64,000 nt of DNA from Cylindrobasidium torrendii FP15055 ss-10 (GCA_000934385.1 KN880434.1:1-64000), one strand, 5' to 3'. Positions 35,723-48,283 are shown, counted from the stretch's first letter. The notes: generated by a model not told the origin, from the sequence alone. Program-made: numbers and translations.

Positions 35723-37335
35723 TCAAGCCTTTTCACCTGCTGCCTCGGTGGATTCTGACGGTGGGATGGCCTCTTTATGTACCTCTGTCGCAGGTTCGTC
35801 GCTCTTTGCACCTGCGACATGGTTGTTCTCCTCCTGCGAGGTGGTGGCATCCTGGGTAGGTTCATTTTCTGGTGGGTCATGCAGCTTGAGGCCATCCGCC
35901 ATTCGCTGAACCAATCCAGAGAGCAGATCCTTCGTGGCGTCCTCCACGACGAGTTTTGGTGCAGTAACCTCCGTCGTAGTCTCCGTCGTAGACTCTGCCG
36001 TGACTTCGGTTTCAGGGCTCTCTACTCCCATAACGTCCTTGGGCTCAGCTACTTGCCCAATAACCGTCTCTGCCTCGGCATCATCCTCCACGGATGGGGC
36101 CTCGTCCTGATTTACCATCTCCGTCTCTCTCCAGAGGTCGTCCAGTTCCTTCTCCCAGCCCAATTCCCGAGCCAACTCACGAACAATATCGTCGCATTTT
36201 CCCAGTAATATAACGTCGCCGAGTCGGGAGCCAATGTTGCCTACTTTCTCAAGGTTGATGAGGACCCGCGGGCAAGTAGATGGTGGCATCCCAGCAAGAG
36301 CCGCGAATGGATAAACGGTCAAAGATGTGCCAATGATGATAAGCAAGTCTGCTTGGGCAACTTCGGGGACGGACTGAGTGAATTCTTCGGGTAGCTAGAA
36401 GCAATTGTTGAGTGATTGACAGAGCCAAAAGTCATTTGCTCACGCTCTCACCAAAGAAGACGATATCAGGTTTGACCAGCCCTAGACATTTCTCGCAGTG
36501 GGCTATCTCCTTCCTCATAATATGATCCCTCATAGCGGCGTCGCCGTAAGGTGTACCGCAGTCAATACACCGCTGTGTAGCAAAACTACCATGGGCATGC
36601 ACAACTTTGGAGGCGGGAATGCCCGTTCGTAGCTCCAGTGTATCGATGTTCTGCGTGAAGCAGCGGAAGAGCAACTGACGCTTATGGAGGAGTTTGATGA
36701 ACGCGTGGGTCAACGTCGGTCTATACTTTCCTGGATAGAGTTCGTTGGCGAGGGTGTAGACTAGATTTTAGTCAGAAACGGAGGTAGTAGATAACTCGCA
36801 CTCACAAGGGACTGGATTTCGACGGAAGTAGTTGATCTCGAATACGGCTTCAGGATATGGAAGGTGCAAACGTTCCAAATTTGACTGTTAAGCTGTGAGT
36901 ATTTAGTGCGAAGGGATAAAAGCTGGGGCATACATAAAGGCCTACAGGTAGATAAAAACGGTCAGGACGTAGAAAAGTTGCCATGGGATGTGCCAGTAGC
37001 ATGCAAAGAGAAAATCGTACCTGTCCCCTTCGACCTTTTCAAATGCGTGATGAGCTTGTGAGTGATTAGTTGCTGAGGCAAGGCTCACCTAAAGTCAGGG
37101 ATTCCAGCTGAGGTACTAGCACCTTAATCCGTGGCGTCAGACAGCAGAGCATAGAACGCAGAATCCTCTTGCTGACCTGCTCCAACCTGCTCGTGTTATA
37201 CAAGGAGCATAACACGTTAAGAACGCGGCGTACCATGAGGACAATATTTTTGCATTTTCCAGATTTTATGTACGCAGATACACTGGCCGCGCCGCTTTCG
37301 CCAGGCGCTCTTCGAGTTTCGCTGCGACGCGCCAT
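35723..37335 (-). CDS. Class I sirtuin deacetylase (HST2/SIRT2-like)
   Basis: This is an NAD+-dependent protein deacetylase. Start MARRSETRRAPGESG at 37335. The NAD site is rebuilt from very short exons: KNIVLM, VGAG (10-nt exon), ASTSAGIPDF, RSKGTG (14 nt), LY (8 nt), SNLERLHLPYPEAVFEINYF. Then follow YTLANELYPGKYRPTLTHAFI, FTQNIDTLELRTGIP, catalytic His in VVHAHGS, zinc cysteines in CIDC and CEKC, LVKPDIVFFGESLP, IIIGTSLTVYPFAALAG, LINLE and ILLGKCDD. The tail of about 170 residues is acidic and Thr/Glu-rich and ends AAGEKA at 35723. Similarity to GTGLYxNLxRL places it with Hst2/SIRT2. Location is probably cytosolic and nuclear, by family. Confidence 0.92.
36934..37186 (-). other. Cluster of sirtuin micro-exons (10, 34, 14 and 8 nt)
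   Basis: Exons at 37186-37177 (10 nt), 37122-37089 (34 nt), 37034-37021 (14 nt) and 36941-36934 (8 nt) are separated by introns of 54, 54 and 79 nt. Flanking introns are 47 and 49 nt. All junctions have GT and AG ends and phases that restore the invariant GAGxSTSAGIPDFRSxGTGLY core. Confidence 0.75.
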
Positions 37336-38480
37336 GGTATATCTGAGTAAACCAAGAGTAAACCCTGAATGCGGCACGATCGACGGATCACTCGAGCGGA
37401 GGAGAATGCCGGACGGATCAGTATTAACAGCACAGATAATTGAATGACGCAAACTGTGGGTACACTCTCTCCATCATGCAGCTACAGTAAGTAGTCCCAG
37501 GACTGTTTGTTGCGGGCGACAATGTGATACGAATTTTGCGGCACGTTTGTTTCGGGGCATCAACACTACCGACTTCAGCGTAAGCGAACGGCAACATTTT
37601 CGACACGAACAGCGACTTGGCCACTCACCACGGAATGGACGAACACGCTACATGCGGATTCCGCATCAGCACATCCCGCTTATCAGTGTCACTACCAAGA
37701 AAACTATTTAAGGGACGCAGATACAAATTATGATATCGCGTTATCTTGAACAAAGGTGTGCACACTATTTGCCTCCGTCGATTGTGTTCTCCTCGTCAGT
37801 GGCCAGTGTCTCTGAGCTTCGGTCCCAGCACCAGCGACTGACTGGAAATACGCTTCTTTCAATTGCCTGACATGAACAAGCTACATAGCCGATTATCCCT
37901 CGTCCGAATCGAGTTTCTAGCGAGGTGGGTTTGCCTCCTCTCGGTCCGATCTCATAGGGACAACCACCAAGCCCCGTAGCTTACCCCTCGAACTGCTAAT
38001 GCCATTGAAAAGATTTTCCGACAGGATCGTGTCTTTCCAGTGGCGTCTTTCCACAAGGATCCGTCTTCATAGGCAGTAGCAGGCTGGCCAGACATTGTCG
38101 TCACCCAGCTTATGGATTGTATGCTGTTTCAAGATGCATATGACTACGCAAGGAAGTCTCCTTGAGGGATGCCGAAAATCATTCCAAGTGCTCCGCCCAC
38201 CACCTCGGAATCTAGGAGTCCATCATCATATCGGAAAAGGAGCGAAGGGCATAAGATGTAAAGCATCATGCTACGGAATTTTTCCCCTCCCTCCATCACC
38301 ATCATAGCATCCCCTCGGTGGCATCAAGCACTAGCGTTTGAAGAACGCCCTAACCCGCTCGTATCCGAAGAACATACGGTGTGCCATACCGTATATATTA
38401 CACGCGAACGCTTCCTTAGTACGGTCCTATCTGCCGGCTATCTGCCCCCGTCGCCATCCTCAGCTTCACTTCCAACCACC
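37336..38480. other. Intergenic region, no supported gene
   Basis: This 1.1-kb stretch lies upstream of both the sirtuin and the Ser/Pro-rich gene. No coding exon was recognised. A TATATATTA sequence sits at 38392-38400, about 80 bp before the next ATG. Confidence 0.5.
38392..38400 (+). promoter_or_regulatory. Candidate TATA box
   Basis: TATATATTA lies 81 bp upstream of the ATG at 38481, at the right spacing for a fungal promoter. Not tested against chance. Confidence 0.35.
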
Positions 38481-39719
38481 ATGAAGCCTTTCTTGCGCAG
38501 CGGCTGGTGGAAAAAGGAAAAAGATACTTCGTCTGCTCCCTCAGACCTCAGTCCCCGTGCAGTTGCAGAACGCGAATCGCGCTCTCAAGCTATCAAACGC
38601 ATGGGCTCTCCATCCAAACCGTTGTCGTTGTCGTTCGCCTCTCGACAAACCCCTTCGCCAATATCTCTGAAAACACCCGACTCCCCTCGGAGGCCACCCC
38701 GACCACCCAGCCTGCATCTAGACCTTGACTCGCCCGACACTCATAATCCAAAGCGCACTGCTGGTCACACATTCCCGCGGGGCGTCAACACCACTCCCTC
38801 CACCGCGCCGCCTCTCGCTCCAAGCTTCCGCACACACAACACGTCGTCTTCATCAGACCTTGAAAGCGTTTACGATGGAATACTATTAGATGCATCCAGA
38901 AAAAGCGGAATATCCAGTTCACAACATATGCCGTCGACGCGGTCCGGCAAGGGAAAGTCGGCAACCCTCGATGCAACCCTTGACCAGTCACCTTCCCATA
39001 GACATCCATACCGACATCCCTACGCAAGTGCTTCTACTCCACACTTACGCTCTTACTACAAGCAATCCGCTGCCGAATCCAATCCAGTTCCGCGGCCGCC
39101 AATGCCATCCAGGACAAATTCCATTCTCAAGGCTGCGCCCGACGCATCGGACCCCCTCTCTCTATTCCCTGCACCCCCGCCTCTACCAATGCGACTTCGT
39201 AGAGATCCACCCAGTTCACTAAACCTAAAGGCTCACAATAAAGCGCCCTCACCTCTTGCGTCTCCTGCGTCAGTATACAGCACCTCAAGTGAATCGACTT
39301 TCGTTGCAACACCTACGTTCCCACCATCCCCCACCAGTAGAGTGGCTATTTCCCACGCCTCGTCAGCGTCAGATGGGATCCCGTCGTCTTTCAAGATGCT
39401 TCCTCCCCTGAACCCCCATGTAATGGCTCTCAGCAAGAGTACGGTCCCGGATGAATCCCCCATTGACCCATTCTATAATGCACTTCTCAACCACCGCCCC
39501 GCTGCGTCCAAGCCTGTCTCTCCTTCGACAGGCCGCCAAAAGGTCACCCTCATGGTCACGACCTCGACACCGCCAACATCAGCGATGGTGCGTATCTCTC
39601 ATAAATTCCGCTTAGATTGTCGGAGTCTGATGCCAAGATGCCATTCGCTAGTCGCACACACCCGTGACACCAACACAGCGCGAAGTATCATGGGGCTACG
39701 CTGTTTGAAGAAGTAGACC
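38481..39719 (+). CDS. Ser/Pro-rich hypothetical protein
   Basis: This is a long open frame starting MKPFLRSGWWKKEKDTSS, preferred over the upstream in-frame extension because of context (CCACC before the ATG) and a TATA-like site. It encodes about 370 residues of low-complexity Ser/Pro/Arg-rich sequence. There are several SP-type sites (SPRRPPRPPS, SPSHRHPYRHPY, PSPLASPASVYSTSSES), as in disordered signalling or cytoskeletal regulators. Near 39590 a GTGCGT donor after TSAM suggests an intron, so the C-terminus is uncertain: either a short second exon ending within 39600-39720 or read-through to 39719. No domain is recognised and no function is proposed. Confidence 0.55.
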
Positions 39720-40497
39720 ATCATATGGACACGTTGAGATCTTCGCGGTCTATCTGTATATTGGTATAATCTCCTCGTAGGTGAAAAGAAGGGCATGTAC
39801 TCGTCCGGTGATATGGCTCCACAAAGGGAATGTATTCTTACACCAGAATCCGCCCGTTAGGACTACTCAAATTGCGTGCTCAGAAGATGTGAATATCCGT
39901 CCGCGGCTGGCGTGAGTTCATCCACGTTCCCACGCTCACTCTAATTCTCGCGAGCGCATACGTAGCGTTTATAACCCAAATTTCAATATTAGATAGCCTT
40001 ATGGTGACTGCAAGCTCGCACGTATTTGACTAGCTTAGTTCCTACATAGGCTGGATTAATCTCTTTATTACATAATAATATGTATCTGCCATGAAGCCTA
40101 GCGACGGCGACATCCAAACTTGCTAGTCCAAAAAAAATACGACCGCGTCTATGTAGGTAGAATGCTTAGGCAAGTTTTGACCGCATTGATCAATCCGTCA
40201 AATTGGCCCATTGTTCAAGCCGATCGTGACGCGTGACTCGTGAGACTACTCAGTTTTCGTAGCCTGAAAATTCGGATAAGATAGTTTTCATGTATTGCCC
40301 ATCCTGGTGGACAAAAACACTGTATGGACCGCCTCTGCAATGTTTCGACTTGCCTCCCTCGTGAATTGAGGAGACACCGCTGCAGACGGACGAACGCGCA
40401 TCTTGTTTTGTTGGATCATCATGTTGGCCGATGGAGTTGGGAAGGATTGAAAATTGTTTCATGTATCCGAGGTACGTGTGAATCTGATACTCAGTAT
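39720..40497. other. Intergenic, convergent 3' ends
   Basis: An AT-richer 0.8-kb interval between the Ser/Pro-rich gene and the aminopeptidase stop. No gene is supported. Confidence 0.5.
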
Positions 40498-42422
40498 TCA
40501 AGCCGACAACTGTGCATCTAATGGCGCGAAACCCTCGAACAACGACGTAAACAAATCAATCGCACTCTGTACATCATCGCTGCCAGCAGTCTCTCTAATG
40601 GAATGCATCGAGAGCATGCCCATCCCAATGTCCACCACACGCAAACCAATGGTAGAGAGATGGGGTCCAACAGTAGATCCACAAGCCCTGGAATCACGGG
40701 TGTCAATCATCAATAAATACCACTGATGCAAGAACGTACATATCGTTCCGAACCTCGAACTCTTGCACCTTCCCACCCTTCTTTTCGATGAGTTGTTTGA
40801 GAAGGAATGTTGTGACGGCGTCGCTTGTGTATCGCTGCTTTGCGTTTGTCTTGATGATCACACCGCCATTGATGACTGGGGCGTGATTCTCCTCATGCTT
40901 GGATGCATAGTTGGGGTGAATGGCATGTCCCATGTCGCACGAAACTAAGAAAGACTTTGCTATAGATTCTGCGAGTGTCTCAGAAGTTGGGGACAGCCGA
41001 CTAAGCAAAGAGGGAATAAGGTTGCTCTCTGCGCCTGACCTAGATTGAGAATAACAAAGTCAGAACGTTCCAGGAAGCGGTTAGGTCAGTGTAGTTACAT
41101 TGAGACTGATCCTATTTCTTCATGATTGAACAGAGAGATCACGTTGACATTGCCCTCGAGTGGCAGTGCGTTCTCCGTCTCTCCAAGGCTCGCGAGCGCA
41201 TCCACAGCACAGAAGCTGGTATGGAATCAGGCTACCATCCCGGGAGGTTGTGAGGTCAACATACGACGAGTACAAATTGTCAAGCCTGGGGCTGAAGACA
41301 AATTCGTTGTTGATCCCACCAAGGACCGAGGGTTGGGTGTCGTAAAGTGCACTTGGGAAGCGTCAATTTGAATGCTCAAGGGTCGGGGTACAACTTGCAG
41401 TTCAAAATCGTGGATTTCTTCTGGTGCAACAGACAATTCTCCTGCGACAAGTGCAAGAAGTTCGGAATGGTGATTCTTCTGGATGCTCGAAGCCTTAGTA
41501 CCCTCGTCCGTGTTGGATGCAGCCGGCTTATTGAGGCTGGCTGCGGCAAGGCCCAGGACGGGTACAAACTCGGATTCCTGGTTGAATTTGAAGCTCTCGT
41601 TGACGTTACGATCCACTGCAGAACTTGAGTATGGGCCATCAATCAGAATGGGCGACGAGGTGCGTACAGTGGATAGCTAGAGTAGGGATGCGGAGTATGG
41701 GACGGTCGATTTTCACCAGTTTGGAAGTAAAGTTCGAGGCGTTGTTCCCAACAATAACGCGTCCGGCTTAGAGGGCAGATGTGAGTCCATGGTAGAATAG
41801 TATGATGCACACAGAATCTGCTCACCCAACGACAGATCGCGATCCAGCCACGAATGCCATATACCACCACCTATTTTAGACTTAGACGACGCTGGCTATT
41901 TGTACTGAAATCGCGCACCATAAGTCTCCACTCCAACTTGGAGATAACCAGCCTTGGATTTCTTCGATACTGGACGAACCTGTGGGACAGATAAGGATGG
42001 GGAGTATGCTTGCCATGATGAGCAACAAACGCGAAGATTGGGGCTGTCGACGTGCGTAGCAACGATGCTCAGGCCTGCGCCTTGTTTCCATCGCTGAGGG
42101 AGTGTGAATGCGATGAGCGCAGCCTGGTTGCTGACGAGAGTGGATCAGAAGGAGTGAGGGATGGATGGATGCGACATACCGAACAAAGTAGTACTTTCCG
42201 CCTCCCTTCAAGATAGGCTCCCAATTTTCGGCCTCACGAAGCTATGTCTCTGAATGAGCGGAGATGCAGACTCTTGGTCGCACGGCCAACCTTGCGAAAC
42301 CCAGCAGACTCCAGGCGGACGGAGGCATTGTGCACCGCATGAAAGGGTGTCGGCGATGCGTTCAAGAACGTAAGCAGCCTTTTGGCGGCCTCGGGCGTGT
42401 TTGGGTAGAGCATCATTGTCAT
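40498..42422 (-). CDS. Aspartyl aminopeptidase (M18 family)
   Basis: This zinc aminopeptidase removes N-terminal Asp/Glu; the mammalian form is DNPEP. The start MTMMLYPNTPEAAKRLLTFLNAS leads to SPTPFHAVHNASVRLESAGF, the usual M18 opening. Landmarks after splicing are FTLPQRWKQGAGLSIVATHVDSPNLR (metal His/Asp), GGGIWHSWLDRDLSLAGRV, NNEFVFSPRLDNL, VISLFNHEEIGSQSQSGAES (catalytic Glu pair), VSCDMGHAIHPNY, INGGVIIKTNAKQRYT and STVGPHLSTIGLRVVDIGMGMLSMHSIRE. The end DAQLSA is at 40498. About nine exons. Length and motifs are complete, so the enzyme should be active. An upstream ATG at 42486 is in another frame unless spliced. Confidence 0.92.
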
Positions 42423-42597
42423 CTGAAAGAGCAGAGCAAGCCCGAGAAACAGTCGCGGAGCTCGGGCCGGCGAATGAATGGGGCATTTAAAAGCTCACTC
42501 CGAAAGTCACTTAGTTATAGGGCCCTCGATGATAGCGAAAACAATGGATTGTACAATGAGACGGTACATAAGATAAAGCATATACGCGACAAGACGT

Positions 42598-43705
42598 TCA
42601 TGAATGTTTTGTTCGCTTCGCGGGCATCCCTGCATATGGATCTGCAAGTAAACTGCGCTTTTTGGCTGTCCGTGAATATGACGATAACACCCATTCGCGT
42701 TCCGCCTCTGACTGCTCGATTGTGCCTTGTCGTATTTCGTACGCTGGAAAGAGGTCACTTTACGAAAAGTAGCGCATAAAGGACATACGCTTCATTTCAA
42801 AGCGCGGACCAACTTCAGCAAGCTGCACAGACCTTGGTATCTTCAAGAAGACGTGATGTCTGTGATGTTTACTGGTTGAGCATGGGCTATGGGTCTGTGA
42901 TTTCCGTTACGCACCTGAACGAGATAAAATCGTTCTCATTCGAGAATGTCATAACGCGCTTGCTATCTTCTTTGGGTACAGGGAAGAGATGCTTGAGAAC
43001 ATCTCTTAGACGTCCGCCCAATTTGGAAGAAAAGTTCTCGAATATTAAGTGAGGATATTGCTCAGAGACCGTCGAATGCTGGTACGTAGAAATATCATGG
43101 CGAAGCGCGACATTGCTGAGGGTGAAATAGGCCGTTGGGCCATGTGGAAAGTGCGAGATAATCATAGCATCTGGCTTGCCGCGGTGTTCGTGCAGCACAA
43201 TGAGATCCGTCACGTCATTTGCTCGGCAGGCGTCCGCAAGGTCTTTCACAACATAGTTTCCACGGTTGATACGGTGTGCGTTCGGGAAAACAAGACGCAT
43301 CTCCTTCGAGAATTGGAGAAGTTTGGACGAAGGGTCTCGAGACGTCGTGATGACAATCTTGGGGTCAGAGATGCCTGCACGCGAGTACTCATTGTCAATG
43401 TGGTCGGTGGGGTCTACATAGAACTTGAGTATGCGTCAAAGCGGCCACGCAACGGAACGCACCAGTTTGAGCTTCATCAAGCTCCAGCTCCTTCCCCAGC
43501 CGTTTTGAGTCCTTCCTGAGCTCTGTGGGCAGGGACTTGCCCGAAGCCAATGCATCCTTCAACACTTGCTTGCGCTCATATGTTTGGCGCTCTTGTGACT
43601 CCTGAGATCTTTGGTATACGTATGCACGCCGCTCTCGTATTTGCCTTCTAAGCTAGCGTTCCCGTAAGGCCCTTTTCGTTATGTTCAGTAGCGGGTACTG
43701 ACCAT
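42598..43705 (-). CDS. IMP4: U3 snoRNP protein IMP4 (Brix domain)
   Basis: IMP4 is an SSU-processome component that helps U3 snoRNA pair with pre-rRNA. The start ATG (43705-43703) is followed at once by an intron (43702-43653). Exon 2 then reads [20 protein letters not shown], as in IMP4 N-termini. Next come [23 protein letters not shown] and, after splicing, the Brix domain: [113 protein letters not shown]. It ends with a basic [10 protein letters not shown] segment and a stop at 42598. Its promoter is shared with UTP12. Confidence 0.93.
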
Positions 43706-43774
43706 GATGGCGCTGGCCAAAAAGTGAGATCTTGATCACGATCGAAAAATACCGACACTCACCAAACATCCACC
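43706..43774. promoter_or_regulatory. 69-bp bidirectional promoter of IMP4 and UTP12
   Basis: Only 69 bp separate the two start codons of divergent SSU-processome genes. The interval contains a GAAAAAT string that partly resembles the yeast ribosome-biogenesis RRPE motif. That resemblance is weak; co-regulation is inferred from layout and shared pathway. Confidence 0.55.
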
Positions 43775-46700
43775 ATGGTGCAAAGCTACCTGCGCCATGG
43801 CCCGACGCAAGCCTTTGGCGTTGTCAGTAGCGCGTCATCAAATGCGGTTTACGATGGAAAGTTTGCGTACGTTCCAGCACTAGAGGACGTACTTAAATGG
43901 GACGTGAAAAAGGGCCAAATGGCGAGTTGTGGTGTGAACCGCGTCTCTCTATGCTAATCTTCGTCTAGGTTTCAATGTGGCACGAAACTGGCCATCGTGC
44001 AGAGGTCACTTGTATTGTGAAATCTCCGCGACCAGATGTCTTCGCGGTTGGCTACGCAGATGGTTCAATTCGCGTTTGGGATGCGGCCAAAGAGGAAGTC
44101 ATTGCTACCTTCAACGGCCACAAAAAGGCTGTCACCGCTCTCACCTTCGATGAACAAGGCACCCGCATTGCATCTGGGTCTCAGGATACTGACGTTATTC
44201 TGTGGGACGTAACAGCAGAGGCTGGTCTTTTCCGGTAATACTTCATGTAAATCTCAGGCTAGATACTTACACACCCATTTGTAGACTTCGCGGCCACCGG
44301 GATCAAATCAATTGTATCAGGTTCCTACGAGCGTCCGAGAAGTTTGCTTCGACATCCAACGCGTCCCTACCAGGCTACCTCATCACAGTCGCGAAGGACA
44401 CTTTCCTTAAGGTTTGGGATCTTTCCACTCAACACTGCGTCCAAACCGTCGTGGCCCATCGTTCCGACGTTTGGGCCATGGATGTCGATGTCGAACAAAG
44501 CTTGGTCTTTACCGGCAGCGGCGAAGGAGAAGTGAAGGCCTGGAAGGTTGACCATGAAGCTATTCAGGATGGTATGAAGGAGTCTGAGTCCGGAGAGGTA
44601 TGAAACACCGTGTTTTGACTTTCCCTACTCACCGCGGTTGCACTAGCTTTCGAAACTCCTTGTTCCATATTCAGTCCTACCATTGGCTTCGACACACCGC
44701 GTCTCTCAAATCACCTTCCACCTCACCGAGCCCTACGTTGCTATACAATCCCACGACCGCTCAGTGGAAGTTTTCAGGATGCGTACTGAAGACGAGGTTT
44801 TAAAGAAACAAGCACGGAGGAAGAAGAGGTCGAAAGAGAAGAAGGAAAAACAGGGCAAGGCTGATGAGGACGAGGAAATGGAGGAATCCAATGAAGTCAA
44901 GCTCGTTGATTTGTTCACTCCTCACGTCGTGATTCGCGCCAGTGGCAAGATTCGGTCATTTGCCTTCTCCTCTGACCCCGTGGCTGGACACACTAAGTCG
45001 GGAATCCAAATCCTGACGGCCCTCGCCTCGAATGCACTTGAGGTGTATACCATTCCACCACCCTCCAAGTCGAAAGACTCTCCTCCTGAGGCCGGTAAAT
45101 TGTACTCAGTCGACATTCCTGGTCACCGCACCGACATCCGTTCTCTTTCATTGAGCTCTGACGACCAGTTACTTGCTTCTGCGTCGAATGGTGCGTGCGT
45201 TTGGATCATCACCACATTCCCCTGACTCTGTTTAGGATCCCTTAAAATCTGGAATATGAAGACCACAGCGTGCATACGAACAATTGAATGTGGCCATGCT
45301 ATATGCAGTACTTTCCTACCGGGAGACAGGCAGGTTGCTGTCGGCACCAAAGGAGGAGAAATCCTCATCTACGATATCGCTTCTTCTACACTGGTTGAAA
45401 CAGTCAAAGCGCATACAGGAACACTTTGGTCGTTGCACCTGCGGTCTGACGGCACGTCTCTCGTCACCGGCAGTGCCGACAAGGAGGTGAAATTCTGGGA
45501 CTTTGACCGATATGCGACCACCGCTGATGAGGTGCGCTTTCAAAACCGCCATCGGGCATAACAGTTAACAGTTTCCATTAGAGTCGCAAAATTCTTACCC
45601 ACGTTCGAACTCTCAAAATGACGGACGAGGTGCTCGCCGTCCGCTTCAGCCCGGACAACAAACTTTTGGCGGTTTCCCTACTCGATTCAACCGTGAAGGT
45701 CTTTTACCAAGACTCACTCAAGTTTTTCCTTTCCTTGTACGGCCACAAGCTACCCGTTCTATCCATGGACATCTCGCATGACTCGAAGCTCATCGTTACA
45801 TGCTCGGCGGACAAGAATGTCAAAATATGGGGTCTGGATTTCGGTGATTGCCACAAATCAATATTCGCGCACGACGAAAGCGTGATGCAGGTAGCCTTCG
45901 AGCATGAGTCCCATTACTTCTGGACCGTAAGCAAAGATAAAATGCTCAAATACTGGGACGGAGACAAGGTTCTTGACCACTCAATTATGTTCGAACTTGG
46001 CTGACCCTGATTTCCAGTTTGAAAACATTCAAAAATTGGAGGGGCACCACCGCGAGGTTTGGGCACTGGCAGTCAGCCACTATGGCCAATTCGTCGTGAC
46101 CGGTTCGCATGACAAGTCAATTCGCGTCTGGGAGAAGCTTGAAGATCCTTTATTCCTCGAGGAAGAGCGCGAGCGCGAGCTGGAGGCCTTGTATGAGAAG
46201 GACATAGCTGACACGATCAATCGTCAAGTCGAAGGGGACGATGAAGGAGACAAAGCAGAGGCAGCGGCTGTGTCCAAGCAGACCGCGGAGACGCTGATGG
46301 ACGGAGAAAAGATCGTTGAGGCTCTGACCCTTGCGGATGAAGAGATGAGAATATTCTCAGAATATAAGGAGTCCATGTCCCGCTTGCCTGACGACGATGC
46401 GATGCGACTTCAGCCTCCTCCACGCAACCCTGTACTGGCGGCGTATGACCTCGAGCCTGAAGCTTATGTCCTGCAAGTTGTGGAGAAGGTCTCCAGTACC
46501 TCACTGCACGACGCTTTGCTCGTGCTTCCTTTCGGTAAAGTCATATCATTAATGAACTATCTGAATATCTGGGCACAAAAGGTGCGTCTTAGCTTCTTGT
46601 TGCGCATTTGGCGATCTAACTCAGTCGGTAGGAGTGGAATATCCTTCTTGTCTCGCGTATATTATTCTTCTTGCTACGCACGCACCATCATCAAGTCGTC

Positions 46701-46937
46701 GCCAACAGGATCATGCGCACCGCGCTCATCCCTTTGCGCAAAAACCTTCGTGCTGCATTGAAAAAACAAAAAGACATCATGTCCTACAACATGGCAGCGC
46801 TCCAACATCTTCGCCGACAAAACGAAGGTGAACGGAACGTTCGGTTCTTCGAGGAAGAGGGGATGGATGAGGAGAAGGTCAGAGCGAGAATTGCGGAGGG
46901 CAAGAAAAAGAGAAAGCGGGTGGCTTTAACAGCATAG
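43775..46937 (+). CDS. UTP12: U3 snoRNP WD-repeat protein UTP12 (DIP2/WDR3)
   Basis: UTP12 is the UTP-B subunit of the SSU processome in the nucleolus. The start is [19 protein letters not shown], typical of Dip2/WDR3. Many WD blades follow: [118 protein letters not shown]. Between blades lies a charged Lys/Glu segment ([22 protein letters not shown]). The C-terminal Utp12 helical domain starts at [21 protein letters not shown] and runs to [22 protein letters not shown]. The end is basic ([11 protein letters not shown]). About seven introns. Confidence 0.94.
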
Positions 46938-47264
46938 ATTGTATGCATACTTTGTCACTGTGCATCTCACATGTATCTATGCAATATTGTTTGTCCTCCG
47001 CTATTGAAACCTGCAGATATGACGGATAGCGCCAAAGTTTGGTGACAGAACGAGGGTAAGAGATCGCTTGTGATTGAAATTGAATGCTCGCAATGGCAAC
47101 CTTTCTGGTCTTTCTGCAGCCAGTCTCAAACTATACGATCAATTTCTCGCTCACTCCGCATGAGCGACTTCACTGGCGGCCGGGTACATGTCGCACAAAG
47201 GCTTTTGATGGTCGACGTTTGTTTGCGTACAGGAGGAACTGAAATATGTAGTCCTAAGTGTGGA

Positions 47265-48283
47265 TTAAGTCGCCTTGAGGGTCACACCAGCATCAAGATT
47301 CGACAGTTCTGTCTCTTTGATCTTCTCTGTATGCGCCAACTCCTCAATCTGCTGAACAACCCTTCCCAGAATACTCCCCCTTCCGACGCATGCGCTGATA
47401 CACGCCGCGTACCAAACGATCTTTCTCTGGACACGAGGCCGTTTAGTGAACGCCTGGTAGATATCGCCCATTGCTCGCAAAGAACGATCGTGTGGATGTG
47501 TATCCAGCGTAGAAACAACAGCCATACGAAGAATTGAGACAGCATCTGGAAGAAGAGACTTTACGGGTACATCTCGAGATGCAAGCGAAGTAACAACGTC
47601 GTCCAAGGTTGTAAACACGAAAGTGGAATGTGGCTCAATGAGGAAAGGAACAAGGCGAGCTATTATTTGAGGTGCATCTTTTTCACCCTCCAATTGCTGG
47701 GCCGCTAGGTGTCGACATGTGTATGCATATGCCAATACGACTGCCACCAGATTGAGGGCTATGCCGAGTGTTGGCTGGGGTGACAATCCAGCGGGAATTT
47801 CTGGCAGTCGTGGCATGGGGGCGTCTGGGTCTTCCCACCACGGTTTTATTACAAGCGCGGCAAATGGAGTTGCCATAAAGCGCGCACGCTGTTCTGGAGA
47901 AAGACGCTCCCAAATAGCAGCCGTGTCATCGAGGTCGATGCCATCGAATCTTGCCGCGACGTCCGCAAGCTCGTCTTCCTCGTCTTCGTCCGAAAGGCCA
48001 TCCGTTTCTTCCAGTCGTTTGAGCATTTCCATCATCCTGAGTCGCTCCTCTGTTTTCGCATTGGCTCCGCCCTCTTGGCTGATTTCCTTCCTGTAGAATC
48101 CTTCTGAACATTCACCATGGGCCGGGCTTCGAAAACATAGTATAGAGCAATAGGGCACATTGCATGTCGGGCAGACGTATTTGGCAACTTGCCGGTTGCA
48201 TCTAAGCAGAATTCAGCAGCCAATGCACTGCGAGAGAGAAAGGATGGACGCACAGAGTGCATACCGCTTCTGTTGATGACATT
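47265..48283 (-). CDS. Zinc finger HIT domain protein 2 (ZNHIT2)
   Basis: ZNHIT2 links the R2TP/RUVBL co-chaperone to snRNP and snoRNP assembly in animals. The start MSSTEAVCTL splices to CNRQVAKYVCPTCNVPYCSILCF, giving CxxC, CPxC, YCSxxC and the final His/Cys of a zf-HIT finger, with HGECSEGFYRKEI after it. Downstream come EERLRMMEMLKRLEE, an acidic run, FDGIDLDDTAAIWERLSPEQRARF, PWWEDPDAP and a helical C-terminal half. These are the ordered landmarks of ZNHIT2 rather than other HIT fingers. Two exons. It is 90 bp from the start of a divergent KIAA1143-like gene and close to IMP4 and UTP12. Confidence 0.87.

Noticed and set aside
42423..42486. Upstream ATG (MPHSFAGPSS) of aspartyl aminopeptidase
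   Set aside because: In a different frame from the M18 N-terminus; would need an extra intron for which the donor is unclear.
43049..43519. 156-residue forward open frame
   Set aside because: Antisense to the IMP4 Brix domain exons.
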